Below are positions 1 through 13,500 of a stretch of DNA of 64,000 bases, piece after piece; the first letter of the stretch is position 1; every line of letters begins with the position of its first letter. Location: the NCBI GenBank assembly GCA_039566865.1, contig CM076945.1:9471001-9535000 (forward strand), given 5' to 3'. Source of the DNA: Aurelia coerulea. Lineage: Eukaryota; Cnidaria; Scyphozoa; Semaeostomeae; Ulmaridae. Below the pieces are notes generated by a model. That model was not told where the DNA came from and made no database searches. It worked only from the letters and a program-made list of their open reading frames with translations. A program made the position numbers and the translations under genes.

Positions 1-349
1 GTAGGCTCAACTTTTCGAAAGTTCAGAAACAACCCTACCTGAATTTAAAAAGCTAAGAAACTTTTGTAATTTGCAGTTTTAATTTTCCCAGTGAACTCGA
101 AAATATTTTGACACTGTATAGCTGTAGCAACTGTTTGGACATTATTTTGAGTGCGAATTGTGTTATTTAATTGTTTTGAGATCTAACTAAGTAATTTGGG
201 AGCCCTCTTGACAAAACTAAATCAACTCTACACTTACGGCTTACAAAACTAAGAAACACGTAAGAAACTTTTGGCAGCAAAATGGCCCAAAAATTTAAGA
301 AACTGCCTACCAGCCTCTGACCTTAGTTTCTTATAAAATAAAATACGTG
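1..349. mobile_element. MITE of the CACTC/TATAAGAA family, 5' end cut by window edge
   Basis: This stretch is a diverged copy of 43313-43664, with the same order of phrases (GTAGGCTCAA, ATTTTGAGTGCGAAT, AATGGCCCAAAAATTTAAGAAACTGCC). Its right end, CTTAGTTTCTTATAAAATA...GTG, is followed by TA at 350-351, the expected target dinucleotide. The left terminus lies outside the window. It is non-coding; the short reading frames in it are chance. Confidence 0.75.
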
Positions 350-689
350 TATGACTTTCCAGACAAACTCGATTTACATTTTTACTGTCATTTTCACAGC
401 TGATGATGGCAAACTTCTTTTGAAACTGCCAAAAATGAGACTGCTTCGCAACGAAAGGAGAGAAGGTGAGTCTGAGCAAAGTTTACTATTTTGGAAAAGG
501 TAATATGGCAAAATACATTCCACGATTTTTGTCTTCAAATTTTTCTTTTTCAGCATTAGCAATGATTTAGCGACGAATCTTCCTTGGTAAATTCAATTCC
601 TTTGTAGATCCCTCAGTTTATTTCCAAATTTTAACACTGAAAGGGTTATGACAGACTGATAAGAAACTCTGCAACAATGCCGAAGAAAG

Positions 690-930
690 GGGGCTGCTCT
701 CAAAGCCTTTCGTAACAACGAGAAATAAGGCTACAAGCTGTGGAAGGAAGGTTATTTGAAGCCAAAGGTGCGGGGGGGGGGGGGATATTTGTTCCTGGTA
801 AAAGCAAGAGTCCATGGTTCCATGAAGAGTACCCATCACACTGTATACATGCATCTAGACAAGGCATCCGTGGATGCTGTGTATGCTCAGTGCAACTGCA
901 AGGCAGGCCACAGAGGGTGCTGCAATGGAT
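690..930 (+). pseudogene. Relic of a SWIM zinc-finger domain
   Basis: Frame-shifted translation gives phrases typical of SWIM-domain proteins: a segment near YLFLVKARVHGSMKS, then VYMHLDKA, then YAQCNCKAGHRGCC at 879-922. The CxCx(n)C spacing is the first part of a CxCxnCxH zinc site; the final His is not in frame. Earlier codons lie in another frame and contain a stop, and a run of 13 G interrupts the reading. SWIM domains of this sort occur in cnidarian multicopy genes linked to transposons and YqaJ-type nucleases, so I read this as a decayed fragment and not a working gene. The following stretch to about 1030 shares a CAGTGTAAACGGGG phrase with 18505-18585, suggesting transposon sequence. 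Confidence 0.45.
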
Positions 931-1244
931 CGGATCGAATCTGGATGCGATCCAGTGTAAACGGGGACTTACCTCGTTTCTTCCATTATCATTCACCAAG
1001 TACCATTGGCGATGATTCTTCAGAAACTTAGTAAAATATCAAGTATTTTCAATCTTAATGAAATTTACCAACGTTTAAAAAAAGCGAAGGGAAATCGAGG
1101 AAGACCAAAACAAACATGGATCACACAAATATATAACGATCTGAAGCCAATAAACAAAACAGTACAGTAGATGAACTAACTGAGAACGAATATGAATAAA
1201 AGGAATGGAAAAGGGCTGTAGCAAGACTAATGTCTTGAATAAGA

Positions 1245-1292
1245 TAGCCTGCGTGCAGCCGTTGAGGAGGAGTTGAGGCTGCACGCAGGCTG
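1245..1292. mobile_element. 48-bp hairpin MITE (TAGCCTGCG family) with 8-bp target duplication
   Basis: The ends are TAGCCTGCGTGCAGCC and GGCTGCACGCAGGCT, a 15-bp perfect inverted repeat around a short spacer. GAATAAGA occurs directly on both sides (1237-1244 and 1293-1300). Related hairpins are at 15248, 34978 and 58470. Confidence 0.8.
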
Positions 1293-1421
1293 GAATAAGA
1301 CGGAAAAAGCCAAAAAGAAGAAGAAAATGTTTAACGTAATACAGCCATTCGACGAGTGTGACTTCTATCTCTATCAAATTACATCAAAATCATCACTAAT
1401 TTTTGCTTTCAACCTTCACAG

Positions 1422-1543
1422 GTCTTGTACGATCTAGAGTTCGTGGTGCAGATGCTGCAATGAGCTCTATGTTGGTCTTTTTAGACAGTCATTGTGAAGT
1501 GAATGTCCAATGGATGGAACCTCTGTTAGAAAGAGTTGTACAG
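1422..1543 (+). CDS. GALNT: GALNT exon a: start of visible catalytic domain, DSH motif
   Basis: Enters in phase 1 (GT completes a Gly codon) after a pyrimidine-rich CTTCACAG acceptor. It reads [13 protein letters not shown] then [11 protein letters not shown]. Asp and His of DSH (1484-1492) coordinate manganese in this family. The donor is CAG|GTATTT. Confidence 0.93.
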
Positions 1544-4500
1544 GTATTTTATAAGATTTCGCATGTTCTCATTCAATTGTCACCCAGGGTCCTTTGTGGC
1601 CAAGCTGAATTTTCAAACTATCTGAATGTAAAAAATTACCTTTAGGTTATTGGAAACGGTAGATCCACACTGCAGTGGTTGAAATGTGATGCTCCGATAA
1701 TTGAGAATAATGGCTGGTCAACTATCAGTAATCTTGTAAGAAAAGAGACAGCAACGCTAACTTACAAATCTTTGAATTCGCTTGCCCCAGGCTACTTGAA
1801 AAAATTATTCATAAAATGTTCGGATGGTAGAGGACGGTTTCTGCGCTCATCCGAAACTGATCTTAGGATACTGCTCCTAAAAACGATCAATGGCCAAAAG
1901 GCTTTTTCTCATCGCGGTGCGAAACTGTGGAACAATCTAGAAAGAGAGACAAAATTGGCACCCTCCCTGAAAACCTTCAAAGAACAACTATAGGCGGGGA
2001 CAACTTTTATTTCATTTCTACGCTCTGTTTTTTATATACTTAGTTGTGCATAATATTGTAAATTGGGCATGTAAATTTCTTTTGTTCTTAGTTTTAATGC
2101 TTAGTATTTTTGTTTAAACAGGTCAGGTTGAAAAGCATACTTATATATGAAACTTATTTAACCTGTATAAATATTATAAAATGAAAAAATGAAATGAAAA
2201 CGAAAAATGATAAAAAAGCTCAGTTTAGTTGAACTGTTCTATCAGTTTAATTACTGCGTTGTGGATTATATGCTATAGTTTCTGCTTAGGATGAGTTTGA
2301 TTTTCAGAAATTCTGAAATTGTGGCGTGCCCGCAAAAGACCTTGGTTAACAATGGCTCTTTAAGTATGTGAAACAAGGTTGTTCGAAATGAATATCAATC
2401 ATTATTAGCTATCTCTAAATTACTACAATCTCTTTTGAATTTGCATGAAAAGGTGAAAAAGGGACAAAACCAAAAGGGAAAAAATGAATAAGAAAATCAA
2501 ACTTAACAGCTTACTTTTTACGTGAAACTAAAATTTCTGGAAACGATTTTGAATATTCTAATGCTCAGTTTATTCAGAATAATGTTGCTTTTTTGCCTTG
2601 TGTATTTCGAGCTGTAGTTGTGGGTAAAGCCTGTCAGATGGTTTTGCGGACTCGAACGACACTGCCTTAATGAAAAACGTCACTGGCACCAAATGCCAAA
2701 AATAAGAAATATGTCGGGGAAGAAAATCAACGAGTAACAACAAATTTAAAGCATTGCCCAAAGCATAAATTTCTTTAAAATCTTGTTGTTGGCTTGCATC
2801 AAGTACTTTTTTCTGTATCACAGGAAAACTAACGGTCTTTTCTCTCCATAGAATCCGAAAGTTATTGCCTCCCCAATCATTGACGTAATTAGCATGGATG
2901 ATTTTAGCTACAAAGAGGCGTCAGCTTTCATCAAAGGAGGTATTGTAAAGTTTCTAAAATTAGTGCACAAACATCGTCGCTACTGGCAAGCTTGAGATAC
3001 AACAAGTCCCTCTTTAAGAAATCAACACATAGCAAACTGCAGGCTGCCATCATAAGGAATATTTTCTCTTTTTCTAAAAAAATAGACAACCTGACTTTTT
3101 CAATTTCTTCTAAATGGTGAGAAAAATGAAATACTTTTTATTGCAATGTCGCAATATTTTGGAATCTTTCAAAATATCAACACATAAATATTTTAACACA
3201 TGACGTGATGTATAATCATTTAGATCTTTTTTACCTTTAATTGGTTAGACCTTCGTAAGATCGGGATATCCAAAAACATGCGGAATTTGTCATATTCAGC
3301 GTGGTTCAAGAACTTGTGAAATGCTATGTGACAGAGGAAAGCATCCCACATGAAAGGACGCAGTTTCTTACTGGATATAAAAGTAATCTGCCAGCCTCTT
3401 AAAGACATTGTAATTTCAAATTGCAAATTCACCATGTTTGGCTCTAAGTTTCAAACCTACACTTGCAATTACCGTACTTGATTGCAAGCTTCCTTCGCTT
3501 GTACCTTAGTTTTCCGTTTGTATTTTAAACATTCCTTTTATTTGTAGTAGCAGTTACGTGTAGTTTTATGTAGGTCCCCTTTAAGGTTACGTGTAGTATT
3601 AGCAATTATTTTTCTCTCTAGCAGTTACGTGCAGTGGTATTTTCGTATTTCCTGTTTTATGTTGCCATGAGGTAGCCGTAGTTTTCGCTCCAATTGGTAT
3701 TGTATTAGTAGTAGGGTATGGTATTTTGTAAGTAACGTTGAATGTAATATGTATTGTAAGTTATTGAATGATGTATAAAAAAAAAAAACATTGTAATTCG
3801 ATCTCTCATGCAAAATTTTCGCGATTGTTGTTAAGACCAATGGTGATATGAAACGCACAGTTCATATTCTTCTAATGAATTCCCTCCAAATTGCGAGATA
3901 ACCCCGAGAAGACTGCTAAGTGCTAGACTACTGCGGGAAGCGGCTGCAGGCAAAATAAAGCTGTGGGAGCATGTTTGAAGCGGCTAAACAAGAGGCTACG
4001 AAATAGGACAGCAAGTGATGCGGATGAAGTGAAAACTTATTAGCACTAGCAGGGAAGATTAGAATGTCAGGGAAAGCTGAAAGGCAGGGAAAGTAAGATA
4101 TCACTGACTTTCTCTACAAGGACAACTATACCGCTTTAATTTAGGTCTAATCAACACATTTCATACATATGCATATTTGATATGCTTCAATCGGTAAGTC
4201 CTCAAAATTTGGAATCAAGGATGTGCCATTAACCACTCATTTCAGCTCTAAATGGCTTATTTTCGCTGATTCTATTCAAGATATTAACTTTTGATTATGG
4301 AACAGTCAGTCTTTTGAAGACAAAATTTAGATCATCCCGGTCATAACAGTGACACAAATCTTTCACTGTTTTCAAATTCAATTTTTTTTTTTTTCTATAA
4401 ATTCAATGTTAAAAATTTACAATTTACGAATTACCTAAGATTACAAACGAGCTACCATACAATACTACAGAAACGATACCAAGGGGAGCAAAAGATCATG

Positions 4501-7500
4501 ACTACCCCAGGGCCATCACATGAAGGAGATAAACTAAAATACAACTAAATATATAAGAAGCCCCCTAGCTATTCAGAAAAGAATTAGAATTGAACGAAAT
4601 TTTTTTCAAATGGAATTTTCGAATGTACGCAATAGTGAAAGAAGCTTTATCGCCACTCAATCGAAAGTCGCATTTGAAATGTATAAGAAAGACGCTCAAT
4701 CCAGGCTCTTTTGTAGAATAGCTAAAGGGTGTGTTACGAAAAGCTACTTACAAACAAAAGAACAAAAGAATAGAGGAACGGGACTCGGCGAACAGGATAC
4801 TTTACGAATATGGACTTGGTATGGTGGTTGAGTTGCATTTAGCTAGATGTCTGTGATCTTAATTGAATCGACCGCTTGTGTGGATGTATTGTAGAGTCAA
4901 ATCGAGTATATTTCTGTTGACGTCATTTGGGAGGTCTTTATCACCATACAATAAAAGCTGCGTCAAAACTTCATTTGTAAGGTAGATATATCCGAATGGT
5001 CGTAGTAATGCAAAAACTCCAGCGAGAAGGTCTCGACGCTGATCCTCAAACGAGGGGCAAAGCAACAAAAAGTGCTCCGTGCTCTCAATACCATCGTTAG
5101 TAGGGCACATTGGATTTATGGTATCCCTAAAATTATGCTTAAATTTGTGAAGGCTTAATTTGCTAAGACCCACTCTAAGTTGAGTAAGATAAGATAAGCC
5201 TGTTGGGTCATGGATTCCAAAGACAGTGGGCGAAAGAAGAAGGGTAAATCTAAAGTTCTGTCGCTTAGATTATATTTATTTGATTCTGAACGGACTCCAA
5301 CTTTTCCATCAAGCTCGACAAAATGGAGCTTTAGCCAGAATATGATAGATAACGTCTCCGTATTCCAAATGAGAGCACATAAGCTTAAATAATTCGTTTA
5401 GGGTATGTCTGGGTAGGTACTTGGAGGATATTTCAGCAAACCAATTCCCTTTCTCGTTTTAGAGATAGCTGCCTTAACGTGAGCCGAAAGTGAAAGCTTT
5501 GAGTCCAGGATAAGTCCTAGATGTTTATGTTCATCTACTTTCATCACTGGTATGTTATTAAAACGAATTTCTGGATGATTCATTTCAATTCGTTTGAGAA
5601 TATTATCAATTCAACAGCTTGTTTTTGGGGATCTGGATTAAACGACATTTTCCAATCAAACTGTCTTATCAACTCTAGGTCATGGTTCATATCACTGGCA
5701 GCTGAGTTTAAGTTTTCTACTACGGTGAACAATGATGTATCATCAGCAAAAAGCTTAACATTACACTTTACGTCAGCAGCAAGATCATTAATATAAACAA
5801 GGAAAAACGAGGGCCCAGAAGGCATTGAAATTCTCGCGAAATTCAATTCTTTAGGGCTTAAAATGAAACGATTACAAAACAGCTCCTAAATCAAATAAAC
5901 ATAATCTAAGCGACAGAGCTTTAGATTTACCCTTCTTCTTTCACTATAAGCACATAACTTCCCTTAAAAACCATCTTTCGCTTGCACAAGGCGAGAGTTT
6001 GCCCTACCAGTTTTGGGGAAACTTTTGCGGCTTTGTTTGTTTTGAATTACTGGTTGACAGAATTTCCTTTGTCTGCAGCCGCTAATCGCATTGAAGTGAG
6101 GTGTCAATCAAACGCAAATGTTGCTATTGTAGTACAAAATCTGCTCTTGTTGGCCAGATCTCGGCAGGCGGGATGAAGTTTCTACTATGTAAACACTCCA
6201 GCCCGGTTACCGAGACGAAAACGTCTTTACTGCTCATGCGCTTCTTATTTAGACAATTGGCGCATGTTAGTTTTAGGCACGTGGCCAATTTCTGTCTTGG
6301 TAAGCAGGCTGGAATTTCTTCATACAAACACACGAGTAAAATCAGCTTGCTTACTGAACCAGCTCATTTGCCGGCCCTAAGAATGCCACTGCGATCTGGA
6401 AACTACCGGGTAAGGAACAACAATCTCTGTGTGAAGTCCACTGCTTCTTAAGACAGTAATATTGGCTATTATATTGCTCAATAGTGGACATGTCTTAATG
6501 CTTTTTTAAATTAACCGAATGAAATTGGCTACTCTAGCTGCTTGCCATAAGGAACACATTTTCTCACAGGCTTTGATTGGTCTTTACACTTCAAATGGGA
6601 CATCATGACAAACAAAGAACAAAGAGAAAGATTCAAGTATCCAATATCTCCTATAACGTAAGTTTCTAATTCTCCATGTCTTTAATCACGCTGGCAAGCG
6701 TTGTTTTTTTTTTAGATCAACGCATGCGTTCGTGCAAGACAGGTCACAGTCTCATGTTAACCATTAACCCGCAATAGGCCTTTTAGCTGTTCTAAATCGA
6801 ATCATAATGGAGCGATATTTTGCTACATTTTGTAGAATCTTCGAATGTGCACAATAGTGATAGAAGCTCTAACGCCATTCGATAGAACCTCGCATATAAA
6901 AATATATAAAAATAACGCTCGATCCAGGGTCTTTCATAGAATAGCTAAAAGGTCTATTAACCATACCCCCAGAGCTGCACCGCCATGCAAATGCTATTAG
7001 AGGCCCCAAGGGGACTGTCTCCTCCCACAGTAAGCTAGGTTAAGCATTGTAAAGAGAAATCAACAAGCACCTCATCAGTCATGCTGCAGACCGGCTTCGC
7101 CCTATTCCAAGGCTCATCAGTGCTGCTAGACATACCAGGCATCAACCAGTATTGGATGCTAGGTTCCAGTTGCTCCATGAAAAGCTCATATGCAGGTGTA
7201 ATATGAAGATTAAAGTATGTGTCTTTGTAAGACAAGTCGCAATCTGTGTTTTTATTTTGTCATTTTCGTTGTCCCATGGTCAATCGGAAGCTCCACATGT
7301 CACTAAGATAGAAAAAGTACCTTCATTGAGAAACTTGACAGTCATTGTGACTACCAAAATGAACGGTGCAGTGCATAACTGACAAAGTCGCTTGATACAT
7401 CTTGATAAATCCATTTAGTGTAATATGTTTACGCTTTAATAACCGTGATTGAGTTTGTTTATTTATTAATTCTAGAACTCCCGTAATAGCTGGTGGTCTA

Positions 7501-10500
7501 TTCATGGTGAGGAAAGACTGGTTTGAAAAACTTGGAAAGTATGATACACAAATGAACATCTGGGGTGGTGAAAATTTTGGTAAGACTTACATCAAAGTTT
7601 TATTTTCCAAAAGTTAGATATCTACCATGTAGTTTTGAAGTTTTTCGTAGAGTTCGAAATGTAAATCAGTTTGACCTTCTGATACCTTCTTGGATTAACT
7701 CCTGGGATATGATGCTCTCCTTAATATGTTTTCGGGTTACAATTCCTATTTCCCCCTTCTCTTTGCAGAAATATCATTTAGGATATGGATGTGTGGAGGC
7801 AGTCTGGAGATTATTCCTTGTTCAAGAGTTGGTCATGTTTTTAGAAGACAACATCCTTATACTTTTCCGGATGGCAATGCTGTTACGTATGCAAGGTAAT
7901 GCTAAGATTTATTTTTGTGAAATCTCTCTGCATAGGGTATCGGCGGTAGTAATCGGACGGCGGTGGTAACCGGACACTTGCGAAAAACTCTCGCAAGCCA
8001 ACAGAAAATATGTTACAAATAAAATCCATCAAAGAGGGTATTTCTTGGTACTGAAAGCTAGCATTATACAGGGTGTCCCAAAAACATGTATGCCGTTTGA
8101 ATGGCTACTGTGGAGGAGCCGTAAATCTAGCTATCCTGTTTTTCAGATTTGTGAACAGAAGAGACTTCAACTTAGAGTTTGGCATTGAGTTTGTGTAAAT
8201 CTGACAAGTGGTTGATGATTTATTGAGAAAGAGAGTCACAATCACTGGTTGCTTCAAAACCAGAGGATTTTATCTCCGTACTTACTTAACCTTATAACTT
8301 GAATTTTAACATTAAATGAACTTAAACCTTACTGTTATGCCAGGAAACGCATTTGGGAGTAATTAATGACCACATTTTTCAAGAACATCGACCATAGCAG
8401 CATGTTGAACGTGATATTGTTGGTTTAAAACGACTTTATCACTTTTGAGGAGCAAAATATCTGATGGACGCATACCATGGCCTGAAGCACTTGTGTTGCA
8501 CATTACCATTCCTAGCAACCCTATATAACCCCAATATTCTTGGATGTCACAAAATTCAATGTATGACTATCTGTCTCACTTATAAACATCAGAAAACAGG
8601 GCCAGGTATATTTTTTTCAATCACTTTCTTTGATTTTAACGCAATGGAGAATAATGCATCCTCTGGTTTTGAGGCAGCCAATAATTTTGGCTTTCTTGGT
8701 CCATAAAGCATTAAATAGTGATCCGATTTACTCACACTAAGTGTCAACCTTTAATTTGAAGTATTTTATGTCAACAGTCTTAAAAACAGAAAAATTGGAT
8801 TTATGGCTGCTCCGCAGAAGCCACTCAAACAGCGCACATGTTTTTGGGACACCCTGTAGATACTAAACAACTTTACGAAAAGCCTGCATGAATGTAAAGC
8901 CCGCTACAGAAGTTGCTTTCGTTGTGCTTGGCAGTATAGAAGGTGTCGTTGTGAACATCACAACCAGATTCAAACCTCTGAATCTGTTGCCGAATGAAGC
9001 AAAAATCTTAACAATCGAAGAAATTGGATGTCTAGCATGGGAATAACGCATAGGATTGTGCCAAAGACTTAAAACAGTTTCGCTGAAGGGAGGACAGTGG
9101 ATGCCATATCGAATAGTCTTCAAATTTTATGACGGTGGTCAGTTGTTTGGGGGAATGTAGAAAGTTAAAATTTGAAATGTGATTTGGATTTTCATATTTC
9201 TTTCATAAAATGTCTGTACGTAGTGTGTAAATGTAAAATTCTTTGTGATTGGAGGGAATTTTCTCATTTCAGAAAGGTTTATTGATGTTTCTAGCCAATC
9301 ATGATACGAGTCAGATGGAGATACGTAAAAGTAGTTGTCAACGCCTTTTTGGCTTTGACCATTTGCGTCTTGTCAGCCCATGAGCTCCAAAAACAGGGTA
9401 GTCTTCGTTCTCATACACGTTTTGCTCCTCCTTGTGTTTTTGTACCAATGAAGGTTGGATAAAAAGGGACACAAAAAGGAGGATCAAAATTGCTGTAAGA
9501 ACAACAACTTTCACGTTTCTTAAACCCAATGGTCAGCCGTGAGCAATCACATCAAATCTGAACATTTAACGGCAATTTTTTGGAATTTCTATCGTCAACA
9601 ATATTTTGAATCCTGAGGACGATAAATAAAATAACATTGCATCTATATTATACAAAGGAACACAAGGAGGACGGCTGAAGTGTGGATGGATGGCTATAAA
9701 AGATACTTCTATGCAGCAAGAGATGGTGTTAGAGGACGAGCTTATGGAGAGTAAGTACATTGAAGTCCCGCTTTCACAGGGGGGAGGGGGTTCTCCCAAA
9801 GTAAAGGTACCTGGGGATGTGCCGCGAGGAAGGGTATACTTTCACGGACTTCTAGTCTAGCCAAGGGTATACTTTTCTGCAACTTTCGCCTAGCAACGGT
9901 CTAGCCAAGTGTATAATTTTTGACAATATTTGACAATATCTAGCGAACGGTCATGATATCATATTTGGTACAAATTTGACAATATTGGTCCAGGGAATGG
10001 TCAAAATTGGTCTAGCTAAGGGTGCCATTTTCGTAAAAGTTGGTCCAGAGAATGGTCAAATTGGTCTAGCCAAGGGTATACCATTTTCGTAAAAATTAAT
10101 GTAGCCAATGGTACCATTTGGAATATGCTCGCGGCAGACCCCTACCCAAAATTTAGCCAATTTTTTTGTTAAAGATTTGCAAAATTGTGAAACAACTTGT
10201 GATTGGCGCAACTGAATGTAAAGCTTTTCGGAAAATCATCAAAATTTGATTGCTTTTCTGTTGATCTAAAATTTCTGTTTTCTTGATTTATTTCATGGCC
10301 TAAATTGATTTAAAAAAAAGATTTTAAAAAGTGTAGATATGACATAAAATTTGTGGAAATTTTGATTTAATAAACTAACTGGCTAATCAACCTCAACTTA
10401 ATCGGTCCAGTTCTTTAAATCTTATCTTTTTTCTCATTTCAGTGTAGAAAATAGAAGACTATTACGTAGAAATTTGAAATGTAAAAGTTTCAAATGGTAT

Positions 10501-13500
10501 TTACATAATGTATACCCTCAGTTGAGGTAAGACTAGTTTACTTTCTTTAATCTAGACATAGACAATACGATACCAAATGAATGAATTTATAATGAAGAAA
10601 TCAATGAAAGAATGAATGAATGGATGGATGAATAAATGAAGCAATAAATGAATGAATGATTAAATGAATGAATGAATGAATGAATGAATGAATGAATGAA
10701 CGAATTGTACATTCACTATGGTTTCTAGACGTGTAGTCATTCTATGAAGGTAAATTTCTAGTTGTCTCCACTTGCTTGATTGACATGTAGACTTATGACA
10801 TTTCGTCCCTTGGTTCCCTGCGTTCTTTCATTTAAGAGGAACAACAATCCACAAAGAGGAACAACAACATTTGTTCAACGACTGTACTCTGTTTTTGTAC
10901 CATGACTAAACTGAAATCCGTGAATTTTCTTCTCCTCGACCACTAATGCGTTTTCATTCATGCAGAGTGCCTCATCCAGATGACATTGCCTTTGGGGAGA
11001 TTCGACGTGTGACGTCAGGGCATTGTTTGGATACAGATGGTGATCAACTGTTGTCAAAGAAACCTGTCTTGCTTCCATGTCATTCTCGAGGAGGACACCA
11101 GGTTAGCTAAACATTCCGTCGTCTTTTCAGTTTCGAATCTGATGCTATGTTGAAGGTGTTGTGGTACAGGGTGTAATCGTCTGACTTGCAGCCAAAGCAG
11201 TCAGGCGCCTGGGCGGACATGATTCGAGGGCAGTTGGGGCCCCACCTTGGCTTTTAGCAGGTCAGCATGTAACATGGGGTTAGGGTTAGCCAGTAACCTA
11301 GCTACTTTGTTTGTTCATTATAATTTTTGAGGATCAAATTCAAAAATTGCGACAACATGGGCATAATGGGCGACACTGCAGTTATTTTCATAATATTTTG
11401 TAATATTTGTGTGTCTATGTTAAGTGTAGTCTTTCAGGTTGTTGTGTATTTTCATGCTCCCTTTGCCATCGTTTTGTAATGTTGTATGTTTATTATTATG
11501 AATTTTATGAGAATATACAAAAAAGGCATGTAACACACGTAGTCTATTTATTGATAGCTTATAAACCTTGGTTATTATAAAATGAAATCCAATTAGAATG
11601 AGAAATGGACCGATAATCCTTTTGTTTTCTCTTATGTAAGCTATTTTCTGATTTTCTGTTTGCCTTTGTTACAGTAGCAGACTCCTCCTGTAGTCAAGAT
11701 CCCTTGATAGAGGTCATTCTTTTGCAGAAAAGGGGAATGTCTTCTGCAATGCTCAGCTGTGTACATTTTCCCTCTTTCTCTACGCAAGGAAGTCTATCTG
11801 AAAACCACCTAGACTTCAAAAATTAATCTCTTTTCGTTGCTTCTAGCAATGGACAATGAAGAGGAATGGTTTGATAAAATCATTTATTGGCCTGTGCCTT
11901 TCATTTAAAGAGAAACTCAAATCAATTGTTCTTGAGGAGTGTAATATCAAAGATCAAAATCAGGTAGGCTATTTCCTACTTTTGTTTGTTAATTCTGAAA
12001 AATAAAAGAAGCATTAATGGGGCTGTACAAGCTATTATTACCTGACTGACGTTTCAAAAACGAGGCAATACAAGAATCCCGCCAATCCCATTGGTTAGTC
12101 GCACATTTCCCGGGGTTTTCCCGCAGCCTTGTATAATACGATACAAGGACGCGTTTTTGTCACCACAGCAACTGATTTAGGCCTGTGAGATTTACAATAA
12201 ACTCAAGCGACATAACAGTTACAAAATGGGTTTGACTAAGTGATATCAGTCAAAATGAGAAGCTATCAGGTAATAAAACTCATACTAACCGGTTTTGTAG
12301 TTGTACAGGAAAATATAAAGCCCTCGGTCTTATTGCACAGACCTCGCAAGCTCGGTCTGTACTTTTAAGACCTCGGGCTTTATATTTTCCTGTACAACAC
12401 AAAACCGGTTAGTATGCGCATAAACTTCCAAAAATCCTAAACTTGCTCTCCCTAATGCAGGCAAGTAGCAGCAGATAAATTGCAAATGAAGATGTTTTCT
12501 ACATCTTCATCTTTACATATTTTTACATATTTCTACATATTTCTACATCTTCATCTACATCTTCATTTCTACATCTTCATGTGTTTTATCAATTTCTCAG
12601 TACATTGTCGTTTTATTAAAGAATACTTGATTCACATGCTTACGACGTACTACACGCAAACAAACATTGTTATCTATGTTTTCTACATGTTTGAACCCCG
12701 TAGAATTCGCCAGTGCTATCAGATTTTTATGACATCAACGATTGTAAAGATACAGCTGGATTCTAAGCGACGAGTTTCAGATGTGTTTAGCCTGAGCACA
12801 CCAAAGGCAACAGGCTAGCTAAAGATATTGTAGCCACGCACCAATTAGAGAGGAATTCCTCATTGAATTTGATGATATTGGCCAGCTGACCTTTTACAAA
12901 AATCTTGTACAGTCCCTTTAAAGGCAAGGCTAGGCCTAAGATTATAACAGGCGGAGATGTGCCCAAGTAGACAAAACCCGACACACAAAATGCATTTGTG
13001 ATTCTCACACATGAAAATTGTTTCAGAAGTGCCCATGCTATGTTTCAATGAAATGCTTCCTTTGCTGTTTTTTGCTGGTATTCTCTTCGATTCTTTAATT
13101 TTTTTAGCTTCGCAAAGCTTCGAATGGTCATCCGCCATTTTAAGAGTTTTAGTACAAAATGAAATACCAGCAAAACAGCAAAGTAAGCATTTTAATTTAT
13201 TTGAAACATAGAATAAGCACCTTTGAACAAGCGTCACGTCTGAGAATTGCCCATGATATGACTTTTCCTTTTAACTTTCTTAAGAGGGTAGCATTTTACA
13301 GCAGTATGATACTAAATTTTATCATGTATGGATAGATTTAACTATACATGTGAAAGGAAGCTGGATGTTTCTGGCATATTGAACCATTTCACAAATTTGG
13401 ATAGCTCTAGCTCTAGGTCAGATGTGGCTCAGAGGTTGTTCAGTGCGATGGAAGGATAGCATGCAGTAAGGCGGAGGGATACATCATTTCTTTGGAGAGA

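Noticed and set aside
9338..9529. Minus-strand open frame with a hydrophobic stretch like a type II membrane anchor
   Set aside because: It has no ATG (starts at TTG), no clear splice sites and stops on both sides. It is tempting as a glycosyltransferase N-terminus but lies antisense inside a GALNT intron; I cannot support it as an exon.
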